Below, one piece after another: positions 1-10,879 of a DNA stretch of 64,000 nucleotides. The notes under the pieces are model-generated. The model was not told the DNA's origin. It ran no database searches and saw only the letters and a program-made list of their open reading frames with translations. Position 1 is the stretch's first letter. The number at the start of each line of letters is the position of its first letter. A program made the translations under genes and the position numbers. Source of the stretch: Thereva unica (taxonomy: Eukaryota; Arthropoda; Insecta; Diptera; Therevidae); NCBI GenBank assembly GCA_949987705.1, contig OX465281.1:202107112-202171111 (forward strand), in the 5' to 3' direction.

Positions 1-217
1 GAAGGTAGTGCCACGATCTACCCGCGATATTTTTAGTCCACCTACTCCCAACTACTACTATCGCGACTTTGAGATCCGGGCATCGAGAAACAATGCACTG
101 GAGTGTTATGCCTCCTGAAACGGAAAAGGCGAAGCACTGGGGGTTGGGCGGGATTCGAACCCAGGACCTCTTGGATGATAGACAGACGCCTTACTCCCAA
201 GGCTACCAAGGCCCCCT
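1..217 (-). mobile_element. SINE copy 1, tRNA-derived head, cut by window edge
   Basis: On the minus strand positions 217-146 form a tRNA-like head, with an A-box-like TGGTAGCCTTGGGAG and a B box GGGTTCGAATCCC. The body (about 25-120) matches the SINE copies at 10.4 kb and 15.9-16.4 kb: the stretch around CACCTACTCCCAACTA, the CATCGAGAA block and the GAGTGTTATGCCTCCTGAAACG block. Relative to the 16-kb copy a segment between body and head is missing. The A-rich tail lies outside the window. RNA polymerase III transcription from the internal boxes is known for such families; activity here is not shown. Confidence 0.8.
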
Positions 218-261
218 AACGTTATGTACGTAATGCATTGTCATTTGTTTCTGTATTTTTT

Positions 262-560
262 AAAGTAAAACTTCTTTAGGTGCATTTAGCTTAAAAAAAT
301 TACGCTTGAGTTAATCGGTTTCATTCGCATCACGCTCTCACATATTGAAAAAACATCAGAGTCGAAGAAACTCGAGCCTGTATGTGCAACAGTTCAAATA
401 CACTCTGTCCTTCTGCATAGACTTTGCTTTATCTCAATATACGCTGGATGTTTAGAAGTCTAGTCTAGAATGGGGTGATCAATTAAATACGTGAGGTATT
501 TTTGTTTAAATTGGCGACCACCTCCTCTTTAGTGAGATGTACTGGAGCCCCCCCACTCCC
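262..560. repeat. dispersed repeat H, copy 1
   Basis: This stretch is similar to 42436-43165: both start with the AAGTAAAACTTCTTTAGG motif directly after a run of T, and share the CATTCGC..ACGCTCTCACA block, the GACTTTGCTTTAT block and the GGTGAATTAAAT/TTAAATTGGC..ACCCTT-like end. No intact open frame is present. The 42-kb copy carries about 430 bp more in its middle. Confidence 0.7.
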
Positions 561-797
561 AGATTTACCGAATTTTAAAAACACAATTTTTTTTAACTAA
601 CAAAAATCAACGAATCGTTTATGAAGAGTTGGTGTTTTTGTTGATGTACATATACCCTAGTGTATATTCTAATGACTAAACCAGGTGCTAGCTATTGTTA
701 AATATTTTGCAAAGGTGAATTCAGCCACTGTGTTCCCGTCATCGATTGATTCTTCGTGCAGCGAGACCTTGCCAGAGTAGAGGTAATTATACGGTTA

Positions 798-1460
798 CCC
801 AGTAGGAATTCTAGGAAAGCCTTACCGATGGAGCACTGAAATAAGTACTCATCTGGTAAGGGGTACCCCTTATTTTCTTGGTGCTAGATGAGCCCTTACA
901 AACCCCATTACAAGAGAAGGCAGATGGTAAGGTGTAGTCCAGAATTATACCCAAACAAGTGAGAATCTGCCCGATGACTCAAGGGAGCTTTCCTGGAGTT
1001 TTCATAAATTTTATAGAAAAAAGAAAACGGGCAATTATATTCGTCGACATAAAATGTGACATTAGCATACTCAATAGCCCGGCTCTCATTCGATACGGAG
1101 GACAAGCAGCTTTGGAGAAGTGGAGAATTTAGTTGGGGGACTGCTTAGGTAAAGCCAGTCTCGAGCTTGGAAAAAAAGGCATTTGTAAAAGATGAACAAA
1201 ATAAAAGCATTTCGATACCGGATCACATATCCACAGGCGCCCATGAATATTTCTTTTTGCAATGTTCCATTTGCTGCCTTACTATACCCCTTACAGATGA
1301 GCAGTTCTATAAGTACTCTAAGGTAAGTACTAAAGTAAGGCCTTACCTCCTATGACATCGTGTGTAAAAATAAGCACTTATGTAAGGGGTGTGGTAAGGC
1401 CTTCCCCTTACCAGTAAGTGCTGATTTCAGTACTTCTGTAAGCTTACCGGTCCTACTGGG
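798..1460. mobile_element. CCCAGTAGG-ended MITE, copy A
   Basis: The left end CCCAGTAGGAATTCTAG and right end GGTCCTACTGGG are inverted repeats. The interior alternates short blocks such as GTAAGGGGTACCCCTTA and AGTACTTCTGTAAGC. Copies lie at 38836-39305 and 45160-45524. This copy is longer because repeat R (about 960-1285) lies inside it. TTA on the left mirrors TAA on the right, so the inverted repeat may extend to TTACCCAGTAGG. Confidence 0.8.
960..1222. repeat. dispersed repeat R, copy 1
   Basis: Matches 5738-5950 closely: the GGAGTTTTCATAAATTTTAT block, the ACGGGCAATT block, GACATTAGCA, CTCTCATTCGATACG, AGGACAAGCAGCTTTGG and TTTAGTTGGGGGACTGCTT. A weaker, shorter relative lies at 43722-43815. 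It interrupts the MITE at 798-1460. No coding potential seen. Confidence 0.75.
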
Positions 1461-2225
1461 TAATTACCCACTTTTACGTCGCCTAGTACATCTTTCATGT
1501 CGTAGGAAGAGACTTTATCATTAGTCCCTGTAAGAGTTTCGGTAAATTGATAAAAATCGTCGATTTCGCTCCAAGAAGTTTTTCTTTTTAGTATTACAAA
1601 AAAAGTTTTTTCAAATTTCACGCTTTCGACATGGTTTTCTGTGGATTTTGGCATGCTGAAAACGATCCCGTTGTCCGATTTGCCCTATCATTCCATAGTT
1701 TTGAGATATTTAACGCGCAAAAGTGCAAAAAACACGATTTTTGGCACTTTTAGGTTAGGATTGCTCAAAATCCTGACGTGATAGGGCAATTTGGCCAACG
1801 GATTCGGATTCAGCGCCTTGACCGTTTTTTGCAGGCCTGTGAATCCATCTGAAATAAATGTCTTTAAAAACTTAAGGGCTCATAAAAATATCTCGCACGG
1901 GCGCCAAAATACCTAAAGCCGGCCCTGAGTTTGACAAAGTGCCTTTTTCGACTAAAATATGAGATAAAATAACGCTCTTCAGGAGCTTTGTTTGGGGTTT
2001 GGGTCTTCGGGACCTTTATATTTAATATTGGTCTCGTGGGATAATTTTTACAGCAGTAACCTGCCAATATTATTGTAACACCGAGCTCTTCAGCCCCCGT
2101 AAGAATTTTGTTTTGCCAGGTAAACACAGTCAATAAGGCAAAAAATTTTGATTTTTATAAAAAATTGTCATCGACCAACTGTTGGGCTGTTGGAACACTA
2201 ATTGGGCGTTCATGGAAAAGACTTG
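1461..2225. other. no recognisable feature
   Basis: About 760 bp without a supported gene. It has short A/T-rich stretches and a weak local symmetry around CGCAAAAGTGCAAAAAACACG near 1710. Confidence 0.4.
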
Positions 2226-2762
2226 GGGCGTTTTCAATGATTCAAACTTGCGGCATATTTGCTTTTGCATGTTGTTCAATGAAGCAACTTGCAAAAGCAC
2301 AGTGTTCAATGATTAAAACTTAAAAGCAAATGATTGCATACTTTGCCAGCTTTTTCAAATACTTGCAGTTGTAATTTTGAAGAAGAAGACACGTCAGTGC
2401 TGCCATACATTTTTGATTTACTACCTTTTTCATTATTAATTTAACCAATAATGATTTATTTTTCATTTTTCTCTGCACGAAATGGGAGACATTACTCGTA
2501 TCCGCACTTTCTACTAGAATTTTGTTCTCAACAATTCCAATTAATGTTTTTAAATTTCTTTTATCCATTTTGTTTTCAGTTTCTCGCAATACGTAAGTAG
2601 TGGAAACACTAATTTCACGTATGTCAGCTGACAATTTTGACATATAATGAGTTATGTTCAATGATGCATGTTGTTTGCTTTTGCATGTTGCTTAAACTGT
2701 CAGTCAACGTCATTTGCTTTCGTGCAGGTCTGCAAAAGCAACCTGCATCATTGAAAACACCC
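2226..2762. mobile_element. TIR element (GGGYGTTTTCAATGAT ends)
   Basis: The left end GGGCGTTTTCAATGATTCAA and the right end, read on the other strand as GGGTGTTTTCAATGATGCAG, are near-perfect inverted repeats, and both continue into TTGC-rich subterminal sequence (TTTGCTTTTGCATGTTG at 2258 and 2677). A 113-codon minus-strand frame (2661-2320) fills most of the interior but I do not recognise it. Target duplication is unclear. It lies next to a HARBI1-like remnant, so it could be part of the same decayed PIF/Harbinger element; that is a guess. Confidence 0.7.
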
Positions 2763-2881
2763 TTGCTTTCTATTTCGAAACACTTCCACACGACGACGAC
2801 GACCACCTACCAACTGAATTCGGATGCTAGTACGAAAAGACACCTCAACCTGAAAAGGACAACTTTTATATAAAACGAATT

Positions 2882-3345
2882 CTATATAAAGCTTTTGAAA
2901 TTGTTTTTACTCACCACCCCATTGTATTGGGCATCCCTGCACTTGCAAAAGATGAATGAAACCAATTCAGTCCACTTTCGAGAAAATCCACCGATTGCCC
3001 TACACCCTCGCAAGCCAATCTTTAATGGGAGAAATGGTTGTGGAAATTTCAAAACAATCTGCACAACTAGGACAATTTGATAGGATCCCTTTGAATAATG
3101 CCTCAGTGCAATCAACAATTGCTGAAAGGAAGATTCTGGATAATTGAGGTTGTCCGGATATTCAAGTTGATCACTCAGCCGTGAAGCCAACTCCTCCACC
3201 TTTTCTCGTGGTATTCGGAATCTTCTTTGGAAGTCCTCACTGTTCAGGTGTTGGCGATTGTTATGATAGTTGAGTTCTTTCCTTTTTTGCTTTATCCGTT
3301 CAATGGTATTTTCCGAATCCGGTTCCCTTTTTCTGGGTAGTGGAG
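2882..3345 (-). pseudogene. PIF/Harbinger (HARBI1-like) transposase fragment
   Basis: Read on the minus strand, from about 3345 to 3080, the frame has a basic N-terminal stretch, then EDFQRRFRIPREKVEEL and FQQLLIALRHYSKGSYQIV. This resembles the N-terminal part of HARBI1-type nucleases, where helical segments precede the DDE domain. In that family this region is followed by a DNA-binding segment and then the catalytic core. Here the frame shifts after about 3080: a fragment resembling the family PNTMG motif appears in another frame near 2940-2920, and GGTGAGT at about 2915 could be an old splice donor. The catalytic residues are not present. The family assignment comes from remembered motifs and the copy is certainly non-functional. 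Confidence 0.6.
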
Positions 3346-5102
3346 CTCGTAACTAAGGGATCCGAAAGTTTTTATTTTGGTCACAGCAACGAAAATTTAC
3401 AATAGGGAAACAAAAGTTAACTGCATGAAATATGCATGAGAAATTTTTTGGCGTGATTAATTCTATCGGCAGTGCACCATTGAAATGTTGGATATGTGTG
3501 ATACGGAGATAGACTCAACCATTTTTAACATCTTCAGTCATTTTCAAATATGGATATTGTAGTAAGCATCTGATGCAAGAATAGACATTCGGATTCGGTC
3601 GGCATTCTCCGTTATTCTTCGGAACGGAGCTGTGTCTGGTTCATTTATCTACTTTATCGAGAAATTAAAACCGTCTTAACCTTGTCAAAATATGATGGGA
3701 TATTGCAACGCATCGTACAATTGGTGCTTTCTGATTGACATTTCGGTGCTTATTTTAATAAGTTGTTAAAAATTTAATTATTTGTTATTGTTGAAGATGT
3801 AAATAAATAATAAATACGGTTTTATTAGGCTTTATCTAGTTTTATCGACTAATTATTTTGAATACCAAGATGGCTGATAACGTGATCTCCCTTCTGTCTC
3901 ATGGCCTCACGCTTGATGTTTATGTTCGCACTTTAGACTAGCTCTATAAAAGTTTATTTACTCGGAGTGGCGCGATGATTCCACCATCCAATCCATAAAT
4001 CACACGAAACCGATGTTTTGTCTGGACGTAAAGGAAGCAAAAAGGCCCAAAGGCAGCAATTTTGTTTGGGCCAAATCGATGAACCAAATTTTGGTCGATA
4101 ATAGTGGATCTTCTTTTGAATAATTTATAGACGTTGTGCCAGGCCGCCTTCTATTATCAAATGTCAAACAACACTGAACAAAAACACCACGACATAACAT
4201 CCATACTGATAGAGTCACAAAACAATTGGGCATTTTACGCGCAGGCGGGGAAATGTCAATTCCACAGGCATTAACATTTCGTGAATGGATAAAATGCAAG
4301 CGCATGCGCATTGTAATTTCCCCTTATCACTGCGCATGGAGAAAGCGATTTTGAGTTTCCCAATAGGGCGCCCATATGTAGGTACTTGTTCTTGTTCCAA
4401 GTCGTGGTATTAATCGACATTCAGGACTGCGACTCCCTTTCACCTTGTACCAAAAAGGAAATACTGCCCAAAATAAAGATTCACGACGCCAATTTTTGAA
4501 GAATATACACCTACTAAGTATAAGAATATTTTGGAAACCTTACCTACCCCCTCGGACATCGCAAACTACCCCACCACTTATTGTTTAGGTATAAAATTAA
4601 CGAAAAATTGAACGTGAAATTTTGTAATTGTAGCATATTTTGAAATTGGATATTTGAAACATCAATATTTTTCTCACACTTACAGCCAAAATGCCACTCT
4701 CAAATTTTGGCGCTCCGGGCAAATGTCCGTTCTGCCCGCCCTAGAGTGAAGGCTTTAAAACTGAAAGCACAATCCAGTCATACTTATGGCGTTTATTCTG
4801 ATCTTTTTGAATTTACAAATATTTACCTTTAAGCCAATTTGTGCCAACTTTTATTCTACATCTATGGCGATTTATGAGCGAGCAAACATACATCATCAGA
4901 GGTACATAGTTGACGCAAATGTTACAAACATGGTCATGTTTCTTATACGCATACTGAAAGACGCAAAATACTCGGAGTGGTTCCGAGCAACTTTCTTCAT
5001 GCAAAATATGTGTTTATGTTTTAAAAACCCCACTTGTACCATTCCGTCATGCTCCAAAACTTATGGCTGAATACATCAACGAAGGTAACCTTTAATTGTA
5101 AG
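3346..5102. other. no recognisable feature
   Basis: About 1.75 kb of AT-rich sequence with only short open frames. I saw a self-complementary GCGCATGCGCA at about 4299 and nothing that supports a gene or a named element. Confidence 0.4.
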
Positions 5103-5106
5103 TTAA

Positions 5107-5540
5107 CCCTTAGCTGGACCTGGGGCTGCAGGGACACCCCAGATCTAAAAAAAACCGGTTTTCATGATATAAATCTTGAAAATAATATATGCGGGACCAC
5201 AGAAGTACACTATCTTGAAGGTTGTGTGTTAGATGGAGCTATTTACATTGCTTTTACGCGGGTGCGGGAGTCCACACAATCAAAAAATATAGAGAGTTTT
5301 GATTTTTTGAAGCAAAATGTCGTGTTATCATGTTTTTTCGCACCTTTAATTTTTTTCTGTCGTAGTAATAAAAAAGTCTCTCAACTATTAGTACATAAAA
5401 AAAGGTTGTCAAAGACCCCCCTTTGATTTTTTTAACGGTCAATATTGCATATTTTGCATGGAAATGATTTTTTTTGCGTGGGGTGCGTGGACACCCCATA
5501 GGCCAGTTATGTTACAAAATCGAGGTGGGCCAGCTAAGGG
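5107..5540. mobile_element. piggyBac-like MITE with TTAA duplications
   Basis: TTAA at 5103-5106 and 5541-5544 flank a 434-bp element whose ends are CCCTTAGCTGG and CCAGCTAAGGG. A second inner inverted motif (CAGGGACACCCC near 5128, GTGGACACCCC near 5487) lies close to the ends. TTAA target duplication is the hallmark of piggyBac transposition. No transposase is encoded; the longer open frames crossing it look incidental. Confidence 0.85.
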
Positions 5541-5737
5541 TTAATCAACCTAGCTCACTCCGCATAAAATCCAAGATTGGGGATAATTTGATAACTTTAC
5601 ACCGCATTAGTCTTGAGAAAAATCTGGAAACCCCAGATACGTATATATGTAACTTAAGATGTGAGAGGATGATGCCCAGTGAGAAAAATTGGGAGCGCTG
5701 TTTAGGGGAGCTTATTTTGAGCTATGTTGAATATGCT

Positions 5738-5950
5738 TCCGAGGGAGCATTACTGGAGTTTTCATAAATTTTATAGAATGAAAAAAACGGGCAATTGAAG
5801 GGTGACATTAGCACACTCAATTGATCGACTCTCGTTCGATACGTAGGACAAGCAGCTTTGGAAGTAGTCTGAATTTAGTTGGGGGACTGCTTTTGTAAAA
5901 ATAGGCTCGCGCTTGAAATGCAAAAGACAATTGCAAAAGATGAACAAAAC
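5738..5950. repeat. dispersed repeat R, copy 2
   Basis: Aligns with 960-1222 through GGAGTTTTCATAAATTTTAT, the ACGGGCAATT block, CTCTCGTTCGATACG and TTAGTTGGGGGACTGCTT. It lies between a GGGAGCGCTG-type motif (5690) and the tandem units at 5954-6252, so it may have inserted into that array. Confidence 0.75.
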
Positions 5951-5953
5951 AGC

Positions 5954-6252
5954 GGCGCATAAAAACGTATGCTCCCCTGCAATGACATGTAATGTTAAAA
6001 AGTATATGTAACCGGTATGGGAACGGGAGCGCTGTAAGCTCCTTTTGGAGTGTTCAAAGATGGCTATTGGTGCACTCCATTTCCCGCTGGGCGGTATTAA
6101 AAAGCTTTTCTGTAATGGAGGAGCATAAAACGGTATGCTCCCCTGAAAAGACATGCAACGTTAAAAGCTTTATAGAATTGGCATGGAAAGGGGAGCGCTG
6201 TAAGTAAATGACCATTTGAGCACTCCGTTGCCCGTTGGGTGGTTCTGAAAGC
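5954..6252. repeat. two tandem units of a GGGAGCGCTGTAAG repeat
   Basis: Two units of roughly 165 and 133 bp (5954-6119 and 6120-6252) each contain a CATAAAA..GTATGCTCCCCTG start, a GACATG.AA.GTTAAAA block, GGGAGCGCTGTAAG, and a G.ACTCC.TT.CCCG.TGGG end. A related GGGAGCGCTG motif occurs at 5690. Probably part of a TIR element; its outer boundaries are not clear. Confidence 0.55.
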
Positions 6253-6263
6253 TCTTATTTTGC

Positions 6264-7626
6264 ATATAGATATTTTCAAACGTCGTGACATTCCGCGCAT
6301 GTACCCCAGCAAAGCTCTTAAAAATATTTAAAAGCTCGGACAAAGCTCAATTTAACTCGTCCTATCAAATCAATTGCTGTAATTTAATCCAGGGTTTGAG
6401 AGCAAAATAAACTTAAAGCACATATTTTTAAGCTTACTTTGCTGATGACTGTGAAAGCTGTTGGTTTCAAATTGCTGCGAATGCTGTTGCTTTCAAATTA
6501 CTTTCAGGAGCATACTTGTCCGGCTGCAAATGCTTCGGCTTTGAAATACTTTGCTGTGAGAAGCTTTCTGTTTGCTTACAGGTTTTCAAAGCTTTAAATA
6601 CTTTACTTCCTTCAGTTTTTTTGTCATGGTCCAGCTTTATATAGTAAAATGGTGCTTTTGTTTAGAGGGGTGTGAACTTTTTTTGTATGTGTAATACACA
6701 TATGTGAAGCATTCGTAGCCGGAACAGCATGATTCAGCATTTGTAAGCAAAAGTATACGCAGCAATATGAACCAGAAAAGCTTTCACCGCCTGCAGCTAA
6801 ATGATTGAAAATATGATGGCTGTAAAGCAAAGCAAAGTAAATTTCTGTGGTCTTCTTGGAAGCAAAGCACAGTAGACAGCAACAGTACATATTAAAATTG
6901 CTGTAGCAATTTAAACCCTGATTTAGCAGCCACGACTGCATATTGCTTGGGGGAGGTGTATTGTTCTGGGACTTCAATAATTATTTAAAAAATTTACAAA
7001 TTATGAATTACAAGCGCCCCCTTTTATATATTTTTTTTATTTTGTATTTGTATATTTTGTATTTTACATATTTGCTACAGTAATAATTTTTACTAAAATA
7101 GTAAATTTCAAAATTTAGTAATTTCGACTAAAACAATACGAAATTTGAGTTTCTAACTAGATTATTGACGTTTTCCGCCAGTTGCATGGGCGCTTCTGCT
7201 TGGGGAGTGTGTGTTACTTGCGGTTGCGGAGAACTCTCAATTTATGAATGAAAATGCTCATATCTTTAAAAGAAATTCTCCCAGCATTTCTTTTAATTTA
7301 TTTTAAATTTAGGAAGGAGAAAAATTTCGCATAATTATAGTAAAATTATGCTTATTGTGATGGATAAACGGACTTGGTTGAGCAGGAGCTCTGCATGTAT
7401 TTAAAAGCTCTGCTCAACACATATAAAGATAAATTAACTTTATTTATTCGGCATGCGCGCATCCCTTCGCAAATTATTTTGTTGATTTTTTTCTGGGTTT
7501 GTTGCCGTTTTAACTAAAAAGAGGGGAAATGATAGAACAATATTTATAAAATTTGGCAACGAGGTACGCAGAACTGTTCAAATATTTTGTGTCACGGAGT
7601 TTGAAAAGATCTATACCAATCATCCT
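6264..7626 (+). mobile_element. 1.36-kb TIR element with nested MITE
   Basis: The left end (TAGATATTTTCAAACGTCGTGACA, about 6267) and the right end read inverted (TAGATCTTTTCAAACTCCGTGACA, about 7624) form a TIR of about 24 bp. A second copy lies inverted at 47425-48187. Comparing the two shows that 6381-6933 of this copy is an insertion. Interior landmarks shared by both are GCTCTGCTCAACACA, ATGCGCGCAT and the TTTGGCAACGAGGT block. No open frame of note; non-autonomous. Confidence 0.75.
6381..6933. mobile_element. hAT-like MITE (CAGGGTTT ends)
   Basis: Starts CAGGGTTTGAGAGC and ends AAACCCTG; flanked by ATTTAATC on the left and ATTTAGCA on the right, which fits a decayed 8-bp duplication. 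The paralogous copy near 48050 lacks this segment and reads through as ATTTAATC followed by AGTCACGACTGC, an empty site. The interior has repeated GCTTTGAAA/AAAGC-type words near both ends. TIR start and 8-bp duplication are typical of the hAT superfamily. No transposase. Confidence 0.7.
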
Positions 7627-7949
7627 TATAAATGAGCTTTGAGCTTTCTACAATGAGCTTTACATTGAGTTTGAGTTTTACGTTGAAATGTGGTTAGAAG
7701 TCGCGATTCAAAGTTACAGTGATTTTCGTAGAAAAGAATTGGCTAACTTAAAAATCTGAATGTGAGAATTATTTGGGTTACTTTGAAAGTGTCATATTTC
7801 TAGCAAAATAGGTAAATTTGTACGTAGACGTTTGCTATGTGCCCGTGACTTGAAGGTGTGTAGAATACCAATCGTGCATATTTTCAGTGTGGTGAACCGG
7901 CTTACAATAGAATACACCAATCCCAGACTACCAACTGCCGCCATCTGAT

Positions 7950-8745
7950 CTATGTATCAGCCGCAGGCCTCCTGTAAGGCCCGACGTTATGTGAAGTGGG
8001 CTGCTGGTGGAGAGGACCAATGGACAAAGCAATATACTGTTCTATCGGTCACTGGGAGTGTTAGAAGTGCCATCTGCCTAAACAACAGCAACACTCAAAC
8101 TCAATAGAGGTTTTGATTTATCCAGAAGGCCGCCAGAGAGAAATCGGAAAACTTACCTCCTTGAAAAAACTATGGACCATGACATATAGGACTTTAAGTG
8201 TAAACTGGTTAAGCTGTTAAAAGGAGGTCTACGCCTTGGCCAGGACATACCGGATCGTTTATTAGTGGATAAGAGGTCACAGAAATACCGATGGCTACAA
8301 AAAAAGAGGTGGTGGCCAGACTAGGAGGAAATCTTGTAGACGGAGAATATACAGAATCAGCTGGTTGACTAGGAAGATATCACAATAAACTTCCTTTAAA
8401 CTGGAGACTTTAGGTGGAGTAGTTTACCATCAGGTTCAAAGCAAGAAAGACTGATTGCAGTAAACTGAGGGCTTATGATGCTGATTGATCCCACGGTAGG
8501 ACATCGCCAGAATTGTGTCGATGGTCATAGGGCACTGGCCAATTAAGGAACATGTCGTCTGATTGATTATTCCCACGAACGAACAAGACAATGACACAAC
8601 GGATCATCTTCTTAAGAATTCTGGCATTTAGATCAGACCCTGGGGACTTGGAATTATTTTCATACAGCTCTTAGAAAGTGTTTCAAGCCTTAAAGTGGGA
8701 GATATGAACAGGTACCTGAATATGACAGGTTTAATTTTAAATCAC
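7950..8745 (+). pseudogene. decayed C-terminal part of an R1/LOA-like LINE
   Basis: No long frame survives. From 8518 on, one frame interrupted by two stops reads GHWPIKEHVV, then a stretch containing NEQDNDTTDHLL, then LESVSSLKVGDMNRYL. This order (a TGHxxIGxH-like motif, a degenerate cysteine/histidine segment, and an SSLxVGDxxRF-like end) is what I recall from the C-terminal region following RNase H in some insect LINEs. The upstream part, 7950-8510, is too damaged to place. The 5' limit is therefore approximate. A related LINE may be represented at 28.06-28.84 kb on the other strand. Clearly non-functional. Confidence 0.45.
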
Positions 8746-9892
8746 CCCAAAACCACTACCGCATACTTAAAAAGTTATTTTTTAAAAAGGTTTTTTGGGC
8801 CTTTCAGTGCCACTTGTGGATCCATCCTCGGCAATTGAGCTGGCCCGCCACTTTGACCTACCTACACATTACTATTATTTATGGGAAATACACAGCTGAT
8901 AACATACTTGCGAATTTGGTGTGCAATTTGTTGCGGTATTGTTTGACGACTGCTATGATATGTCGTGTCATGCTGTCGGAATCAAAGCTTGTCCAAATAC
9001 TCCTACAGTAAAAAAATCCGTTATCATGACGTAAACCTGCTCAATTAATGATGTCTATTTAAACTATCAGGATGTTCTCCTGATTTAAATCGCGCAAACA
9101 CGCTACCTCATAGGGCGCTGTTACGTATATTCACAATATTGATTTTTCAACCTAGAGCTCTTTTAAGGTCCTGATTTAAGTATGTTTCAGTTAAGTACAT
9201 TTTTTCAAGTGTGTTTTTATGTACGAAGATAAATAATCAAAATTTTAACCTTTCACTCTAAACCATATTACATGGTTGACCTCTGGCCGTTAATTTTGTT
9301 ATCTTGGTGCAATCACCTTCTTAATTCTCTAAATTCACCTTCATATTTTTTTATTCTTGATGTAGCCAGTACTGCCTGCTAGATTAAAATAATAAATCAA
9401 AATGAAATTACTTTTATCTTAGAGAGAAGGATTTTCTTTTCCTTCTTAATGTCTTTAAGGCTCGTCCTTTTAGCAAGGTTATTTTGAACAGCGGCAAATT
9501 TTTATCTTGCGCCATCACTAACAGGATAATCACCATGAAAATGCTAAAATAATATGAAGCATTTTGATTGATAGTGCTCATCCGTGTCCGAGTTGCTTTG
9601 TAATTTGTAATTTTTCAGTTAATGTCCTTCGTTTATCATTAATAGTCCTTTATTCGTAATGATGACGTCTAAGTGTTGACCCTGGATATTTTCTAGTTTA
9701 ACGACATAATTTTTGTTTTAAATATTTATAAAAAAAAAATTATGGTTGATAGTGAACTCATGTTGGTTTTGAGTATTCGATTCGTTCTAGACATTATACT
9801 ATTGTGCATAAGTATGAATGAATCTCCTAATCTAGGTATAGAAGCTGCTTCAAAGTATTGGTTTAAATTATATAAAATCGTGTAAGCAGAAT
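8746..9892. other. no recognisable feature
   Basis: About 1.1 kb of AT-rich sequence; a 65-codon frame at 8814-9011 has no features I recognise. Confidence 0.4.
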
Positions 9893-10751
9893 GCCCCAGT
9901 AGGGAATGGAAGTACTTTAAAAACTACTTCAAGAAGTACTTCTGCAGAAGCAGTCCAGTAATTCCACCCACTACAAAAAAGATATTACATTAACACGGCG
10001 ATGGCCTAGGCGGGGAAGTACTTCTTTTTTCCCTTCCATAGAATGTGTTTTGAAAGCACTTAGCACAAAGTGATTATATTAAAATTTTTTGTAATGTAAT
10101 TTATTTAAAAGCTATATATATATTTTTTTAAACTTTATTAAAACAGAATCAAAATAAAGCAGAATTCAAATATACATATGTATCTATGTACACTAAAGTT
10201 AAAAAGTTGAATGACTGAGATTAACAAAGAAAACGACCAGATACGAAGTTTTTGAACACGCTTTTTACGCGAAATCGAACGCATGGTTAACAAACCCATT
10301 CTTCTCTGCATTACTAATTAATCATTTACAGTAGTACTTCCTTGGTATTTAAGAAATCACTGATTCCCCTGTCATAGCCTTCCCTAGTCCTTCCGCGCTC
10401 CACCAAGCGCATGCCATCGGTTGGTTGATGAGATTCAACTCGTTTCAGGATGCATAACACTCCAGCGAGTTGTTCTCGACGCCCCGATGTCAGAGTCGCG
10501 AAATGGTTGTGAGTAGGTGGAATAAAAATATCGCGGCTAGGTTGTGACAGTTACTTCCTTCTCTTCTCTCTATCTTCCGGCTGGAGCTGCTGCTCGACAT
10601 TCACTCTATACGAAAAATAGATTGTCGACAGTACCTACAAAGGGACTTTCCCTAAGCCTCTAGTCTGTCACATAAAAAAAAAAAAAAAATACAGAAGTAC
10701 TTCCAAATCAACTTCCCAGAGTAAGTTCTCGCGATTTCCCTACTGGGGCAG
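9893..10751. mobile_element. CCCAGTAGGG-ended MITE interrupted by a SINE
   Basis: TGCCCCAGTAGGGAA at 9893 is matched inverted by TTCCCTACTGGGGCA at 10737-10751. Subterminal AAGTACTTCTG words occur at both ends (about 9939 and 10693). The SINE at 10358-10691 lies inside. Terminal and subterminal motifs resemble the CCCAGTAGGAATTC family at 798, 38836 and 45160, so they may be one superfamily. No clear target duplication. Confidence 0.7.
10358..10691 (+). mobile_element. SINE copy 2, lacking the tRNA head
   Basis: Same family as 15931-16410, here on the plus strand. It begins within the linker (CTGTCATAGCCTT), continues through the GCTCCACCAAGCGCATGCC, TTGGTTGATGAGATTCAACT, AACACTCCAGCGAG and CCCCGATGTCAGAGTCGCG blocks, and ends with CTAGTCTGTCACATA plus a run of about 16 A. 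The tRNA-like head is absent, so it is 5' truncated. Confidence 0.85.
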
Positions 10752-10879
10752 TTAACCTGGAAAAATGCCAAAATATTGATATAAATTCTCTGTCGGTGGA
10801 AACGAAAATCCAATAGACCGTCAGCTAGTGACAGATTTAGGTCCCCCTTTTCTCATGCTAGCCTCGAAGAGGGTTCAAT

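Noticed and set aside
146..217. functional tRNA gene on the minus strand
   Set aside because: A and B boxes are present, but the acceptor and anticodon arms do not fold properly and the sequence continues into the SINE body shared with other copies.
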